64,000 nt of DNA from assembly GCF_900660735.1 (NCBI RefSeq), contig NZ_LR215049.1, positions 496,001-560,000 of the forward strand, given 5' to 3'. A program made the translations under genes and the position numbers. Shown piece after piece: positions 1-11,425 of the stretch. Every line of letters begins with the position of its first letter. Position 1 is the stretch's first letter. This DNA is from Metamycoplasma cloacale (GTDB lineage Bacteria > Bacillota_I > Bacilli_A > Mycoplasmatales > Metamycoplasmataceae). The notes beneath the pieces are model-generated. The model had not been told where the DNA came from, ran no database searches, and worked only from the letters and a program-made list of their open reading frames with translations.

Positions 1-179
1 ATCAAATTCGTTGTGAATTTAGATCAACTGGTGCATGTGTAAGAAATGTAGCGCTTAAATGAGGTGGTGGTGGACACCATCGTGCAAGTGGGGCACAAAT
101 TCATGATGAAAAATTAATTCCTTTAATCATTAAGGATTTAGAAGAAGAAATTACACATCTAGAAAATTACGACAATTAA
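1..179 (+). CDS. DHH/DHHA1-family phosphoesterase (NrnA/MgpA-like), 3' end only
   Basis: Only the last 58 codons are present (reading frame from base 3, stop TAA at 177-179). The fragment carries the glycine-rich GGGGHHRASGA motif typical of the DHHA1 domain, followed by a short charged C-terminal tail. DHH-DHHA1 proteins of mycoplasmas (MgpA type, related to nanoRNase/pAp phosphatase NrnA) hydrolyse short oligoribonucleotides and 3'-phosphoadenosine 5'-phosphate in the cytoplasm; that activity is inferred from the family. The catalytic DHH domain lies outside the window, so the subfamily cannot be settled. A UGA codon is read as Trp just before the glycine motif. A hairpin terminator follows 11 bases downstream. 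Confidence 0.8.
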
Positions 180-190
180 TTTAATAAAAA

Positions 191-218
191 CAGAGGTTCT
201 AACATCTCTGCTTTTTTT
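191..218 (+). terminator. Rho-independent terminator after the DHH phosphoesterase gene
   Basis: Stem CAGAGG/TCTCTG (one G-U pair) with an 8-base loop, followed by seven T. It lies between the + strand phosphoesterase gene and the convergent nuclease gene. Confidence 0.7.
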
Positions 219-229
219 ATTGCATAAAT

Positions 230-1423
230 CTATTTAACAATTCCTTTATTAATGAATTGATATCCTTGACTTTTATTTCCAAATATTACATCAACTAATT
301 CAGGATAATCAATAAAAGGATTTCGATTGACTTGGTGTTTAGCTATTCCGTTGTTTCTATCGAAATCAAATTGACTAACCGGATCTAGTTTATGTCAAGC
401 AATCATTGTGTCTAAAAATGGTTTTCTAATTTCATTATTACTATTAAAGAATCTTGATGCTTCGGCTTTTTGTGTTATTGATTCATTTTTATAAGCAAAA
501 GCAAAATACAAAATAGCTCTTGCGACATCTCCTTTAAATTCATCGATAACTTCTGTTACTGGTTGCCCATCTTCAGCTGATGTTCCCACTTTTGTTCCAT
601 TTTTTGAAATATATGAAGCACTGACTACAGTTCCATATGGATAATTACCATGCATTTTATTAACATAGATATCAGTTGGTCATACATGGTGAGCATCTGC
701 TACCATTGGTACTTCTTTACCGAATCATGATTGAGGAATGATATGTTCTCTATTAATTCCTTGGCCTTCATTATTTGCAGATGAGCCTCTATTGCTTCAT
801 CTATATTCTTTTTCAGCACCATTGATATTTTCTGTATATATATCCAATACAGTTCCATTATTTTCATAATATTTATCAACAAACGCATCTACATAGATGT
901 CGTATAAATTGAAATATGAATAATTTCTAATGCTTGAACGTGTTAAATTTCTTAATTGTTCGACAAAATTTTGACCTTCTAAATTGTTTAATGAGGCATA
1001 ATAATTATTACTTAAATCATAATTTAAATTGTGATTAACTTCAACATTAGAAGGAGTTTCAGGGGTTATATTATTACCATTGGTATTTGGATTGTTTGAT
1101 ACGCTATATCTAAAACGTTTTGTAATTGATTCTTCGCCTGTATTTACATTACGTAATCTTGCTAGCACTTCAATGTAATCTTGTTGTTTTTCTATGTTAT
1201 AAACAACTTCATAGTAATCAAAGTATTGTGAAAAGTAGAAATCTTCTTTAGTAATTGCATTAATTGATTTACCATTGATTGAAGAATGCGTCTTTAATTC
1301 AAGATGATTTAGATCTTCATTAATTTGAACCTTTATTTCTGAATGATCACAAGAAGCAGCAATTAAAGGCATAGAAAGTGGTAGAGCACACAATAGCGTT
1401 CTAAATAAATATTTCTTATTCAT
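230..1423 (-). CDS. Endonuclease I-family nuclease lipoprotein
   Basis: A 397-aa lipoprotein with signal peptide and lipobox LIAASC (Cys25), so probably anchored to the outer face of the membrane. Residues about 26-110 form a small domain of unknown function, then an Asn/Thr-rich linker. From about residue 190 to the end is an endonuclease I-type domain: NREHIIPQSWF (His227), DAHHVWPTD, NYPYG and GDVARA, the usual order of the His-metal DNase core. The family degrades DNA without sequence specificity; in a mycoplasma a surface nuclease would supply nucleotides from host DNA (inference). It is closely similar over the C-terminal half to the lipoprotein at 55599-57458. The start is chosen because ATG follows AAAGGA and begins the signal peptide. 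Four Trp codons are UGA. Confidence 0.88.
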
Positions 1424-1462
1424 TATAAAATCCTTTGCGTTTTTAGAAAATTTATTATCTTA

Positions 1463-1468
1463 ATTATA
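1463..1468 (-). promoter_or_regulatory. Probable -10 box for the nuclease lipoprotein gene
   Basis: TATAAT on the - strand about 40 bases upstream of the ATG at 1423, leaving room for a short leader with the AAAGGA ribosome binding site. No convincing -35 box. Confidence 0.5.
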
Positions 1469-1479
1469 TCAAAGTAATA

Positions 1480-1503
1480 AAAAATAGGATAATATCCTAT
1501 TTT
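1480..1503 (-). terminator. Hairpin terminator after the 39-aa basic protein gene
   Basis: Near-perfect inverted repeat AAAATAGGAT/ATCCTATTTT with a minimal loop; on the - strand it runs into T residues. It ends the transcript of the small gene at 1537-1656. Confidence 0.65.
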
Positions 1504-1536
1504 CGATTAATAAATAATGAATGAGAAAAAGCAATA

Positions 1537-1656
1537 CTATTTTTCAGCTTCAGCTTTTCTAGCTGCTCTTCTTGCGTCTCTTGCTCTTTCTTTTGCTAAC
1601 TTAGCTTTTCTTTCTTCTGCTCTTTTTTTATTACGAGCTCTTACATCTTTTCTCAT
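1537..1656 (-). CDS. Small, highly basic helical protein (39 aa), function unknown
   Basis: A 39-codon reading frame with an AAGGA ribosome binding site 5 bases before ATG and its own terminator. The product contains 10 Arg, 8 Lys and 7 Asp/Glu, many Ala, no aromatic residue and a single Leu, so it should form one long positively charged helix. I do not recognise a family. Such composition would suit binding to nucleic acid or to the ribosome, but that is a guess. It lies 51 bases downstream of parC and could be co-transcribed or use the TATAAT at 1700-1705. It is too short for most gene finders; the support is the clean RBS, the terminator and the non-random composition. Confidence 0.6.
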   Translation of the reverse strand: MRKDVRARNKKRAEERKAKLAKERARDARRAARKAEAEK

Positions 1657-1707
1657 AGTAATCCTTTATAAATATTGTTTGATCAAATAATATTAAAATA
1701 TTATAAA

Positions 1708-4509
1708 CTATTTTTTATTTAGGTCTTTTATTTTATTTAACAAATCATCAATATTAATTTCATTTACTTTATCTAATTTTTCTTGAACAGATTCTTTAGT
1801 TGCAATGTGTTCTTCTTTTGGTTGTTTTTCTTTTTTGTGTTCAACAAAATCAGGTGTTTCTTCAAACAATGGGATGTCCTGTTCTAATGTTTGTTCTTTA
1901 ATTTCAAAATTAGATTTTTCATTATAAAAATCATCATCGTAAATGTATTGATGTTTAAACAAAGTAGTTTCAATGGTTTGAGTATTAACTAAATTATTTT
2001 CTAAACGGATTTTATTTCTTTCTTCAATACTCTCTTCTGGTAATTCATAAATTGTAATTGGTTGAATTAAGGTAGCTGAAGCATTGAAATTATTTAATCT
2101 TGTTCTGGAAATAGGTGTGTTGATTTCTGTTAAATCAACGTTTTTTAAATCATAACTTTCTAATTCATTATTAGCGTTTGTGTAATAACATTGCAGATCT
2201 TTTGTATATACCTCAACATTTGAAATTTGTGATTTAACACTTTTTAGATGATCAAAGAATTTCTTACCTCTAGATATTCTTGAAGTTAGAGATCAACTTT
2301 CATCACATTTAACAATCTTAAATTGCCCTTCTGTTGTTGTAATTACTAATTTATTGTTATAAGAAATTGGTGAGAACCCTTCAATTTCCTGATCATTATC
2401 TAGTTTATATAATAATTTAATTCCAGATGCAGATAAACTATATAGTGGAATTTCACTATGGTTTTTAAATAGATAGTATAAACCACCAGTGATTAATAAA
2501 ATTAACATTTTTTCTTTGTTAGTGATTTTAACGTCTAACAATGCATCATTTCCTTTTAATTTAATACAATTACGTTTTCTGTTCAATGATTTTGAATCAA
2601 ATTCATTGATCGCAACACGTTTTGCCATTCCTTTTTTAGTAATGAACAATAATGAGACGTATGAATCAAATGAAGAAACATCTAAAACACGAATGATTTT
2701 TTCATTATTATCTAAAGCAACGATAGTTGAAATATGAATACCTAAATCTTTTCAACTAGATTCTTTTAAAATATGTGCATCTATGACGAAGAAGTTTCCT
2801 AAATTAGTAAAGAAAATCAATTTTGATAATGAATTAATTTTGTTGAAATAAAGTAGATTATCTTGTTCTTTTAATTTATATGTTTTTAATTCATTTGAAG
2901 CAAATGCTTTAACTGATAAACGTTTGAAATATCCTTCTTTTGAAATAAAGAAATAATAATCTTCTTTTTTAGCAAGCAATTTAACATCAACGTTTGTATT
3001 AATTTTATCATCAGAAATTTCAGTTAATCTCGCTCTACCGAATTCATTTTTAATATCACTTAATTGATTAATTAAATATTTATCAAATTCTTTAGGATCA
3101 TTTAATAATAAATTGCAACGTTTGATATCTTCTTTTAAGGTTTTTGATTCATTGATGTATTCAATTTGATCCATTCTTGATAATTTATATAATCTTAATT
3201 CAGCAATTGCGGTTGCTTGAAGGTTAGTAAATCCGAATGTGTTTTCTAATGCTTCAATAACACCCTTTTTGGAATTGTCACTATTTTTAATAACCTTGAT
3301 TACTTCATCAGAAATTTCAGCTACTTTAATAAATCCTTCAACAATTTCTAGACGCATTTTATATTTGTTTAAATCAAATAAAATTGCGTTTGTATTAATC
3401 TCTCTTAAATGTGACAAATACGTTCCTATCAACGTATATAAATTCATTAATTTAGGTGCATTATCACAAATTGCAACCATATTGTAGTTATAAGCAATTC
3501 TTAAATCAGTTTTACTTAATAAATAATTCATAATTGCTTCAACATTTGCATCATCATTTAATTCAAGATAAATTGAAATACCTTCACGGTTTGATTGATC
3601 TCTGACTTCTTTAATTCCATTAATTGTTTTGTCGAAAACTAAAGTATCAATATCTGTAACAATTTTAGATTTAATTACCCCAAAAGGAATTTCGTATATT
3701 TCAACACCCACGATTTTTTCTTCGTTTTTTGAATCATAGATGTATCTATATTTAGAAGAAATATAAATTTTTCCTTGACCTGTTTCAAAAGCTTGTTTAA
3801 TACCTTCAATGTTTTGAATAATTCCACCAGTTGGAAAATCAGGGCCTAAAACAATTTGCATTAAATCTTCATTTGAAGCAGTTGGGTGATTAATTAAATG
3901 AATAGTTGCGTCAATAACTTCATTTAAGTTATGTGGAGGAATTTCTGTAGCAAAACCAGCCGCAATTCCTTTTGCTCCGTTGATTAATAAGTTGGGAATT
4001 AAAGAAGGTAATACAATTGGTTCATATTCAGTATCGTCAAAGTTAGGGGCTAATGGAACAACCTTTTTATCAAGATCTGATAACAATAATTCAGAAATTT
4101 TTTCCAATCTAGATTCAGTATAACGCATAGCAGCGGCTGGGTCATCATCAATTGAACCTTTATTACCATGCATTTGAATTAAAGGATAATTACTCTTTCA
4201 TTCCTGTGACATTCTAACTAAAGCTTCATATATTGATGAATCACCATGTGGGTGATATCTACCAATAACATCACCAACGATTCTGGCTGATTTTTTAAAT
4301 GGTTGGTTATTCTTTAGTTTTAAATTTCACATTGAATATAGAATTCTACGTTGAACTGGTTTTAAACCATCTTTTGCATCAGGAATAGCTCTTTGTTGAA
4401 TGATGTATTTTGAATATCTAGCGAAACGATCGCTCATAACATCAATCATATTTTTATCAATGATTGATTCAATGACTTCGTCTATTTCTTGTTTTCTGTT
4501 TTTTGACAT
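1708..4509 (-). CDS. parC: DNA topoisomerase IV subunit A
   Basis: A 933-aa subunit that cuts and passes DNA to unlink daughter chromosomes, working with ParE encoded just upstream. Visible features: [19 protein letters not shown] near residue 40, the [18 protein letters not shown] segment (quinolone-determining region; Ser and Glu at the two resistance positions), and the catalytic Tyr130 in AAAMRYTE. The body continues as a normal type IIA subunit A, then a domain of blades to about residue 840. The last 90 residues are unusual: a charged, helical tail rich in Glu and Lys. ATG follows AGGAGATGT and lies 7 bases after the parE stop, so the two genes form an operon. I separate this from GyrA by the pairing with parE and its divergence from the GyrA at 44637-47345. 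Confidence 0.95.
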
Positions 4510-4516
4510 ACATCTC

Positions 4517-6439
4517 CTATTTCTTTGGATTTATTTCAAAATCATCATCATTACTAAAATCAACGTATTTATTAATTCATTCTTTTCTACCAACAATATC
4601 ATCGCTCATTAATGTTGAAACATTTCTTTCAGTTAATGCTTCATCATCGATGTTTACTCTAATAATTGATCTAGTCTTAGGATCCATTGTTGTTTCTCAT
4701 AATTGATCGGCATTCATTTCGCCTAGACCTTTATATCTTTGAATTTCATAATTTGAATATTTTTGCATTAATTCTTTTAATTCAGTTTCTTCTCAAACAT
4801 AATAGTCTTTACCATTATTTCCTTTAACAGAAAATTTATATAATGGTGGTAATGCAATATATACCATTCCTTCATCAATTAACTTTTTCATATAACGATA
4901 GAAGAAAGTTAATAATAGAACTTGAATATGTGCTCCGTCTGTATCAGCGTCAGTCATAATAATTATTTTGTTATATTGAGCGTTTTTGATATTAAAATCT
5001 TCCCCAATACCAGCACCGATTGTATTAATAATTGTTGCAATTTCTTCATTTGCTAATACATCACTTAATTTAGCTTTAGCTGTGTTAATTACTTTCCCCC
5101 GCAATGGTAAAATCGCTTGCGTTACTCTATCACGACCTAATTTAGCAGAACCACCAGCTGAATCACCTTCAACTAAAAATAATTCTTTAACTTTAGGGTT
5201 TTTAGATTGTGCTGGAGTTAATTTACCTGAAAGAATTTTTTTATTATCTAATTTAGTTTTTAATTTACGAACTTCATTTCTTGCATTTCTAGCAGAAATT
5301 CTTGCTTCAAAGGCATTCTTAATTCTTAAAACAATTTTGTCAGCTTCTTTTTTGTTTTCGTTTAAATAGAATTTGAATTTCTCACCAAAAAAATCCTCAA
5401 TTGCTTCACGTGCTTCCGGAGTGCCTAATTTATCTTTAGTTTGTCCAACAAACTCTAATATTGATTCAGGAACTTTTAAGGAAATAACAGCTATTAATCC
5501 TTCTCTTACATCAGATCCTTCAAAAGAGTTATTTTTCCCTTTTAATAAATTATGTTGTGAAACATATTCATTAATTACTTTGGTTAAAGCTGTTTTAAAG
5601 GCTGTTTCATGTGTTCCACCATCTCTGGTTTTAACGTTATTAACAAAGCTATATATTGTTTCGTTGTAATTATCGGTATATACTAACGCTATTTCCATAT
5701 CAATGTTTTTAGCATTACCTTTGATATAGAAAACATCGCTAGTAAAAGTCTTACCTTCACCAACAAAATTAATATATTCTTTGATACCTTCATTTGTTTC
5801 AAAAACAACTTTTTCATTACTAATTTCAGATGTAAAAAATATTTTTAAGTTCGGAATTAAAAAGCTTGATTCTCTTAATTTTTCTTTAATAATTTCTGCA
5901 GAAAATTTTGCTTTTTTAAAAATATTGACATCTGGTCAGAATTGAACTTTTGTTCCGTGTTTAGTAGTTGTAGCAATTTTTTTAGTTCTTTGGACGATTG
6001 TATCTTGTTCAAAAATGGTTTCATATTCAATTTTATCTCTATATACTACAGCAGTTAACCTTGTACTTAATGCATTAACAACAGATGAGCCAACCCCATG
6101 AAGACCACCACTGGTTTTATAAACACCTTCATTGAATTTACCACCTGCATGTAGTTCAGTAAAGACTAATTCAACACCAGTTTTACCACTACTATGCATA
6201 TCAACAGGGATTCCCCTTCCATTATCCTCTACGACAATTGAACCATCTTTTTTCATTGTAACAGAAATTGTATTGGCATAACCAGCTAGTGCTTCGTCTA
6301 AAGCATTATCTACTATTTCTCAAACTAAATGATGTAAACCTGTAGCATCGGTGGAACCAATATACATACCAGGTCTTTTTCTTACGGCATCTAAACCTTT
6401 TAAAACTTGTAAATCGTTTGCTTGATAATTATTATTCAT
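4517..6439 (-). CDS. parE: DNA topoisomerase IV subunit B
   Basis: A 640-aa ATPase subunit of topoisomerase IV. The GHKL ATP-binding domain is clear: [19 protein letters not shown] (residues 72-78) and [10 protein letters not shown] (about 111-120). The Toprim/metal-binding motifs EGDSAGGS (about 424-431) and [11 protein letters not shown] (about 495-505) follow, with the usual C-terminal end. Length is normal for the family. The start ATG has AAGG just upstream and gives the expected N-terminus leading into [19 protein letters not shown]. The gene is first in a parE-parC operon and 109 bases after the valS terminator. Trp codons are UGA. Confidence 0.96.
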
Positions 6440-6531
6440 GCCTTAAATTATATTAAAATTTAATTTTCTTTTAATTTTGTTATTAAATAAATTTTAATGT
6501 TATTAAAATTTATAGCAATTTCAAGTATAAA

Positions 6532-6555
6532 AAAATAAGACATTTGCCTTATTTT
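6532..6555 (-). terminator. Terminator of the acpS-to-valS operon
   Basis: Stem AAAATAAG/CTTATTTT, 8 bp, with a run of T on the - strand side. It overlaps the valS stop codon (6549-6551). Confidence 0.75.
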
Positions 6556-9068
6556 CTATTTTGCTTAATTGCTAATTCTTTTTCATAAGCCTCTAAATTG
6601 CTTGTATGCATTGCAAGTTTTTGTTGTTTTTCAGAAATTGTTGCTTTTGGCGCTTTTGAAATAAATGATTGATTATCAAGCATTTTTTTATTAAATTCAA
6701 TCTCTTTTTTTGTTTCAGCAATTAATTTTAATAAATCTTTAATTTCTTGTTCTTTTTGTTCATCACTCATTTTGATATTGATTGAAATATCGTTTGGCAA
6801 TTGAATCATAAAGTCGTTATTATCTTGAATTTCGTAATTAGTTAATTTCTTAATAATATCAATATCTGTTTGTGTTAAATCAATGTTTTTATATGTAAAG
6901 TATAACTTTTCTGCTTTTGAAATATGTTTTTCTTCACGATATTTTCTTAAGGTTGTAATGATATTGATAATTGATTGAATCTTATTAGCAACTTCTTCAT
7001 CAACAACTTCAAATTGCAATGATGAAGCCTCAAGTAATTCTTCATGGAAAATATATTCAAATAAGTAATCAGTAACAAATGGCATAAATGGATGCATTAA
7101 GATTAGAATTTCTCTAAATAATCAATGTACTAATTTATTATTATTCTTAAATTTAATAAATTCTAGATATCAACTTGATAAATCATTGACAATGAAATCT
7201 TGAACATATTTAAAAATTAAGTTAAATTCATATTTATCCATGCAGTTTGAAATGCTTTGTTTAAATAATTGGAATTTAGCTAAAATTCATAAATCATAGT
7301 AATCAAGTTTTTTGAAGTTTATCTCATCTTTGGTATCAATCGGTAATGAAGAAATATATCTTGCAATGTTTCAGAATTTGTTAATAAATAAACGTGCAGT
7401 TTGAATTTTATCATCACTAAAGTTAATATCTTGACCAGGAGCGCAGTTGAAGATTAATGACATTCTTAAAACGTCAGAACCTTGCTCATCAATTACTTGA
7501 ATAGGATCAATTCCATTGCCTAATGATTTAGACATTTTTCTACCTTCGGCGTCTCTAACAATTCCGTGAATTAATACTTCCTTGAATGGTTTTTCATTCA
7601 TGAAATATAAACTTTGGAAATACATTCTGGCAACTCAAAAGAAAATAATATCATAAGCAGTTACTAAAACGTCAGTCGGGAAGTAACGTTTGATTTTGAT
7701 ATCAGTTTGTGGTCATCCTAGAAAAACAAAAGGTGATAATGCTGAAGAGAATCAAGTGTCCAATACGTCATTGTCTTGAACTCAACCTTCACCGGGATTT
7801 TCAATTTGAACTTTCACTTCATCATCTTTATATCAAGCAGGAATTCTATGGCCTCATCAGATTTGACGGCTGATTGTTCAATCATATGTATCGGTCATTC
7901 AACGAGTTAAATCTTTTGCAAAACGTTCTGGTATGAACTTAACACCATCTACTGATTCAAAATGTTTCAATAATTTTTGTGATAAGAAATTCATTTTCAC
8001 AAATCATTGTGGTTGTACAAGAATTTCAATTGCTTCACCTGAACGTTCTGAATAACCCACAGCAGATTTGGTTTGTTCAACTTTGTCAATATAACCTTCA
8101 TTTTCTAATTTAATATAAATTGATTCACGCGCAGAAAGACGATCTAAACCTTTGAATTCCATTGCTTGTTCATTTAGAATACCATTTTTATCAATACATT
8201 CAATGATTTCTAGATTGTTTTTCTTAATAATTTCTATATCATCAATTGCATGTGCAGACACTTTCATTACACCAGAACCGAATGTTGGATCAATTGTTTC
8301 TGATAAAACAACTGGTAGTTCTTTTTTAGTTAAAGGATGAATAATTGTTTTATTCTTTAATTCTTTAATTCGTTCATCTTTTGGATTAATTGCTACTGCA
8401 ACGTCACTGAATAAAGTTTCAATTCTTGTAGTTGCAATAACTAAATGTTGATCACTATCTTTGATTGGATATTTAATGTAATAGATTTTTTGGTTAGTTT
8501 CACGTGAAACAACTTCAATGTTTGAAAGCGCTGTTTGCAATTTCGGATCTCAGTTAATTGGTTTATTGTCTCTATAAATCAAGCCTGCATTATATAAATC
8601 AACGAACACTTTTAAAACAGCTTCATTAGCTTCTGTGTCAAAAGTAAATCTTTCGTTTTCAAAATCTAAAGCTAGGCCTAATTTATCTCATTGACTAGTA
8701 ATATTGTTTGAAAATTCTTCTTTTCATTTTCAAACCTCTTCAATAAACTTTTCACGACCTAAATCATATTTTGAAATGCCACGTTCAGCTAATTTCTTTT
8801 CAACAACAGCTTGAGTCGCAATACCAGCATGGTCTTTGCCTGGTACTCACATAACGTCATAACCTTGTAGTTTTTTATAACGAATGATTGTATCTTGAAT
8901 ATATGTATCAAGAGCGTGTCCAATATGTAATTTACCAGTTACATTAGGCGGAGGTAAAATAATTGTAAATGGACGTTTTGCTTCGTCATGTGTCATGAAA
9001 AATTTAGCTTTCTTTCATTTCTCATTTCTTTGATCTTCAACAATTTTGTGATTAAATGATTTTTCCAT
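6549..9068 (-). CDS. valS: Valyl-tRNA synthetase
   Basis: 839 aa from the internal ATG at 9068, the right length for ValRS, which charges tRNA-Val. The class Ia signatures are present: [15 protein letters not shown] (HIGH at 48-51) and [14 protein letters not shown] (KMSKS at 511-515). An editing domain lies between them, with an anticodon-binding region and a C-terminal coiled coil ending in KQNRK. ATG is preceded by GGAG at 8 bases, so translation can start here. However, the frame is open upstream without any TAA or TAG as far as 11423, so the OppF-like gene has no stop of its own and would be fused to ValRS. UGA encodes Trp at many positions. It is the last gene of the long operon. Confidence 0.96.
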
Positions 9069-11423
9069 TTTTTGTTCTCCAATCTTATTAATGAAATCTC
9101 TTGATATTTCAATAATAGTGGTTTCTTCGAATTTCTCTTTGCTAATAATTTTTTTAGTTTTACCTGAACTAGTTGGTTGTTCAAGAAATAATTGTTGTTT
9201 CAATGATTCGTTTTTTAAATTGGTTTTGTCTACTCATCTATTTAATTCAAAGCTGGTACATCAAACGTAATGATGAGTATCAATTTGATATTTAAATAAG
9301 TTTTCGTAGTTATCTAAATAATTGAAATACTCAAAATAGTTTTCTTCAGTTTTTTTATCAAATATACCCAATTCTTTTTTAATCAAAGGATTGATTGGAT
9401 TTTCCATAACTTGTGTGGTTCTACCTTCTTCAATTACCTTTGAATTATTAATAATATAGACATAATTTGTTACTTGATTTGCGAGTTTGTAATCTTTTAA
9501 AAAGTAGATTGCAATACCTCTATTTTGCAATGTATATTTATTTAAATCATCTAGAATTTCATATTGTTTTGAAATTGTTAATAAATTGATGTTGTTTCCT
9601 ACAAGGATTAATGAAGGATTATTGATAAATATTTTTGCTTTTTCTAAATTAATTCTTTCATCTAAAGTTAAAGAATTAATTGGAAATTCCATTTTTTCAA
9701 AAGGAATATTTGCGTTTTTAAATGTATGGTAAACAATAGATTTTGATAGAAAGATTTGTATAATTCTTTCATTATTTCATTTATTGTCATTAAACAAATT
9801 AATTAAATCAATAAAGTCTTGTGATAATTTCTTTAAAATGTGAATAATATTCTTAACAATTTTGATTTTATTTACTAATTTAGCATCAAAATTAATTAAT
9901 TTACTTGTATCAGTTGTTTCTAGATTATCAATATTAAATGCTTTACATAATGAATTGATTTTAGAAAGAATTTCTAAAAATAATTTACGATTATCTTTTC
10001 TTAAAACCTTTGCATTTTGAATGTTTTTTGCAGTTTCACGTTTCAATTTATTTTCAATTGTCGCAACGTTTCAACGATAATCATGTTGAATTTCAAGAAA
10101 ATTATCTAAAGCATTCTTGTAATCATCAAGAGTGATACGTTCGCGGTTGAATTGTGAATATATGTTAGTGTTTTTATATAAATCATCAATTGTTAATGAA
10201 GAGCGCAAATTTTCTTTTTCTCTTTTAATAACATCATCAAAATAATTGATTTTAATATTAAAGTGAAAATTAATAATTTTATTAATAGTTTTCTTTAATT
10301 GTTTTTTAGTAATTTTTAAGTTAATCAATGTCGCTTCTGTTGAAATGACGTTAATGATATGATTAATTTCTTCATTTAATATGTTTAGATGTTCATATTT
10401 CAATCAAGAAAAGGGCTTAAATTTGCTTTTAAGAAACTTAATTAATTTTTTATTAACTGCGTAATTTTTATAATGATGCAAAAAAGAAGAAATTTTAGTT
10501 GAATGAATAATTTGACGTTTGTAGTAACGATTTTCTTGAATTAAATCGTATTTAGTTTTACGTAGAATTTCTGTTATCTCTTGTTTAATGACATCTCTTT
10601 TGTTTCTAATGTCTTGAAAATATTTATCAATAACAACACGTTTTTCTTTGTTTCAATCGTATTTATTTTGATATTTTCTTTCAATTAAGTTAAAGGCATT
10701 TCTTGCATCTAGATATGCTTTTTTGTTTAAAAATGATTCCCCTAGGTTGTATTTACGGTGAATATTTTCAACTAAAACAATTAAAGAATATTCATGTTTT
10801 TGGAATGAATCAATCAATTTTCTAAGCATTCTATATATTTCTTCAATCAATGCAGACAATTGTGTCGGTTCTAGAATATTAATATTTTTAATATCCATAT
10901 CCCTAAAGAAAGTAATAATTGATTTTAGAATTTTTTCATTAGATTTTTGTAAATCAAAAAAATGAAATGACGCACGATTGTTTAAATAAACTTTGAAGTC
11001 TTCGTATGAATTATTTCAGGTATTAATAAAGTCATTTTTTAAAACATTAACTAAATTGCTTTCATTTAAATAATTACGAATATAGTGAAAACCATTAACA
11101 TCTAATTGTTTATTTAAGAAAGTATGATCAAAACCATATGCAACATTTTTTGAAAATAAATGGTTTTGATGTGTTAAATGGTAATTTTCTGTAGATTTAA
11201 ATTCGATGTAACCTTGATATGCTTTTAGGTCATCAAAATTATGGGTTAATAATTTAAAAATTAAAGATTTCGTTTCCTCATCGGCTCCTAAAAAACCGAT
11301 GATATCGCTTGAGTTAGCATTCAATGATAAGTTGTTAATATAAGATAAAATCTTACCTTGTTTTTCTGCAATCATTTTTAAGTTAGTAACTCTTAATGAA
11401 GTGATTTTTTTGTTTAAATCCAT
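9069..11423 (-). CDS. OppF-like ABC protein with lost catalytic motifs, open in frame into valS
   Basis: 785 codons from ATG 11423 to the valS start. The two ends resemble OppF, the ATP-binding subunit of oligopeptide transporters: the N-terminus has the OppF-type start (SLRVTNLKMI), and the C-terminus matches its tail (IEEG, then ENPINPL, then WVDKTN). A long helical insert (about 130-570) separates them, as in mycoplasma OppF. All catalytic motifs are degenerate: Walker A is GADEETKS (46-53), the signature is LTLDE (585-589), Walker B ends VGNN instead of DEP, and the switch His is Lys643. ATP hydrolysis is therefore unlikely. No stop codon separates it from valS. The start is 2 bases after the folT-like stop. 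A regulatory or scaffold partner is one possibility; function is not known. Confidence 0.72.
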
Positions 11424-11425
11424 TC

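Noticed and set aside
700-888. Short overlapping frame inside the nuclease lipoprotein gene
   Set aside because: It lies wholly within an intact conserved gene in another frame.
9069-9203. Start of valS at 9203 or a separate small gene there
   Set aside because: The region is continuous with the OppF-like frame and lacks its own ribosome binding site; the HIGH motif position fits ATG 9068.
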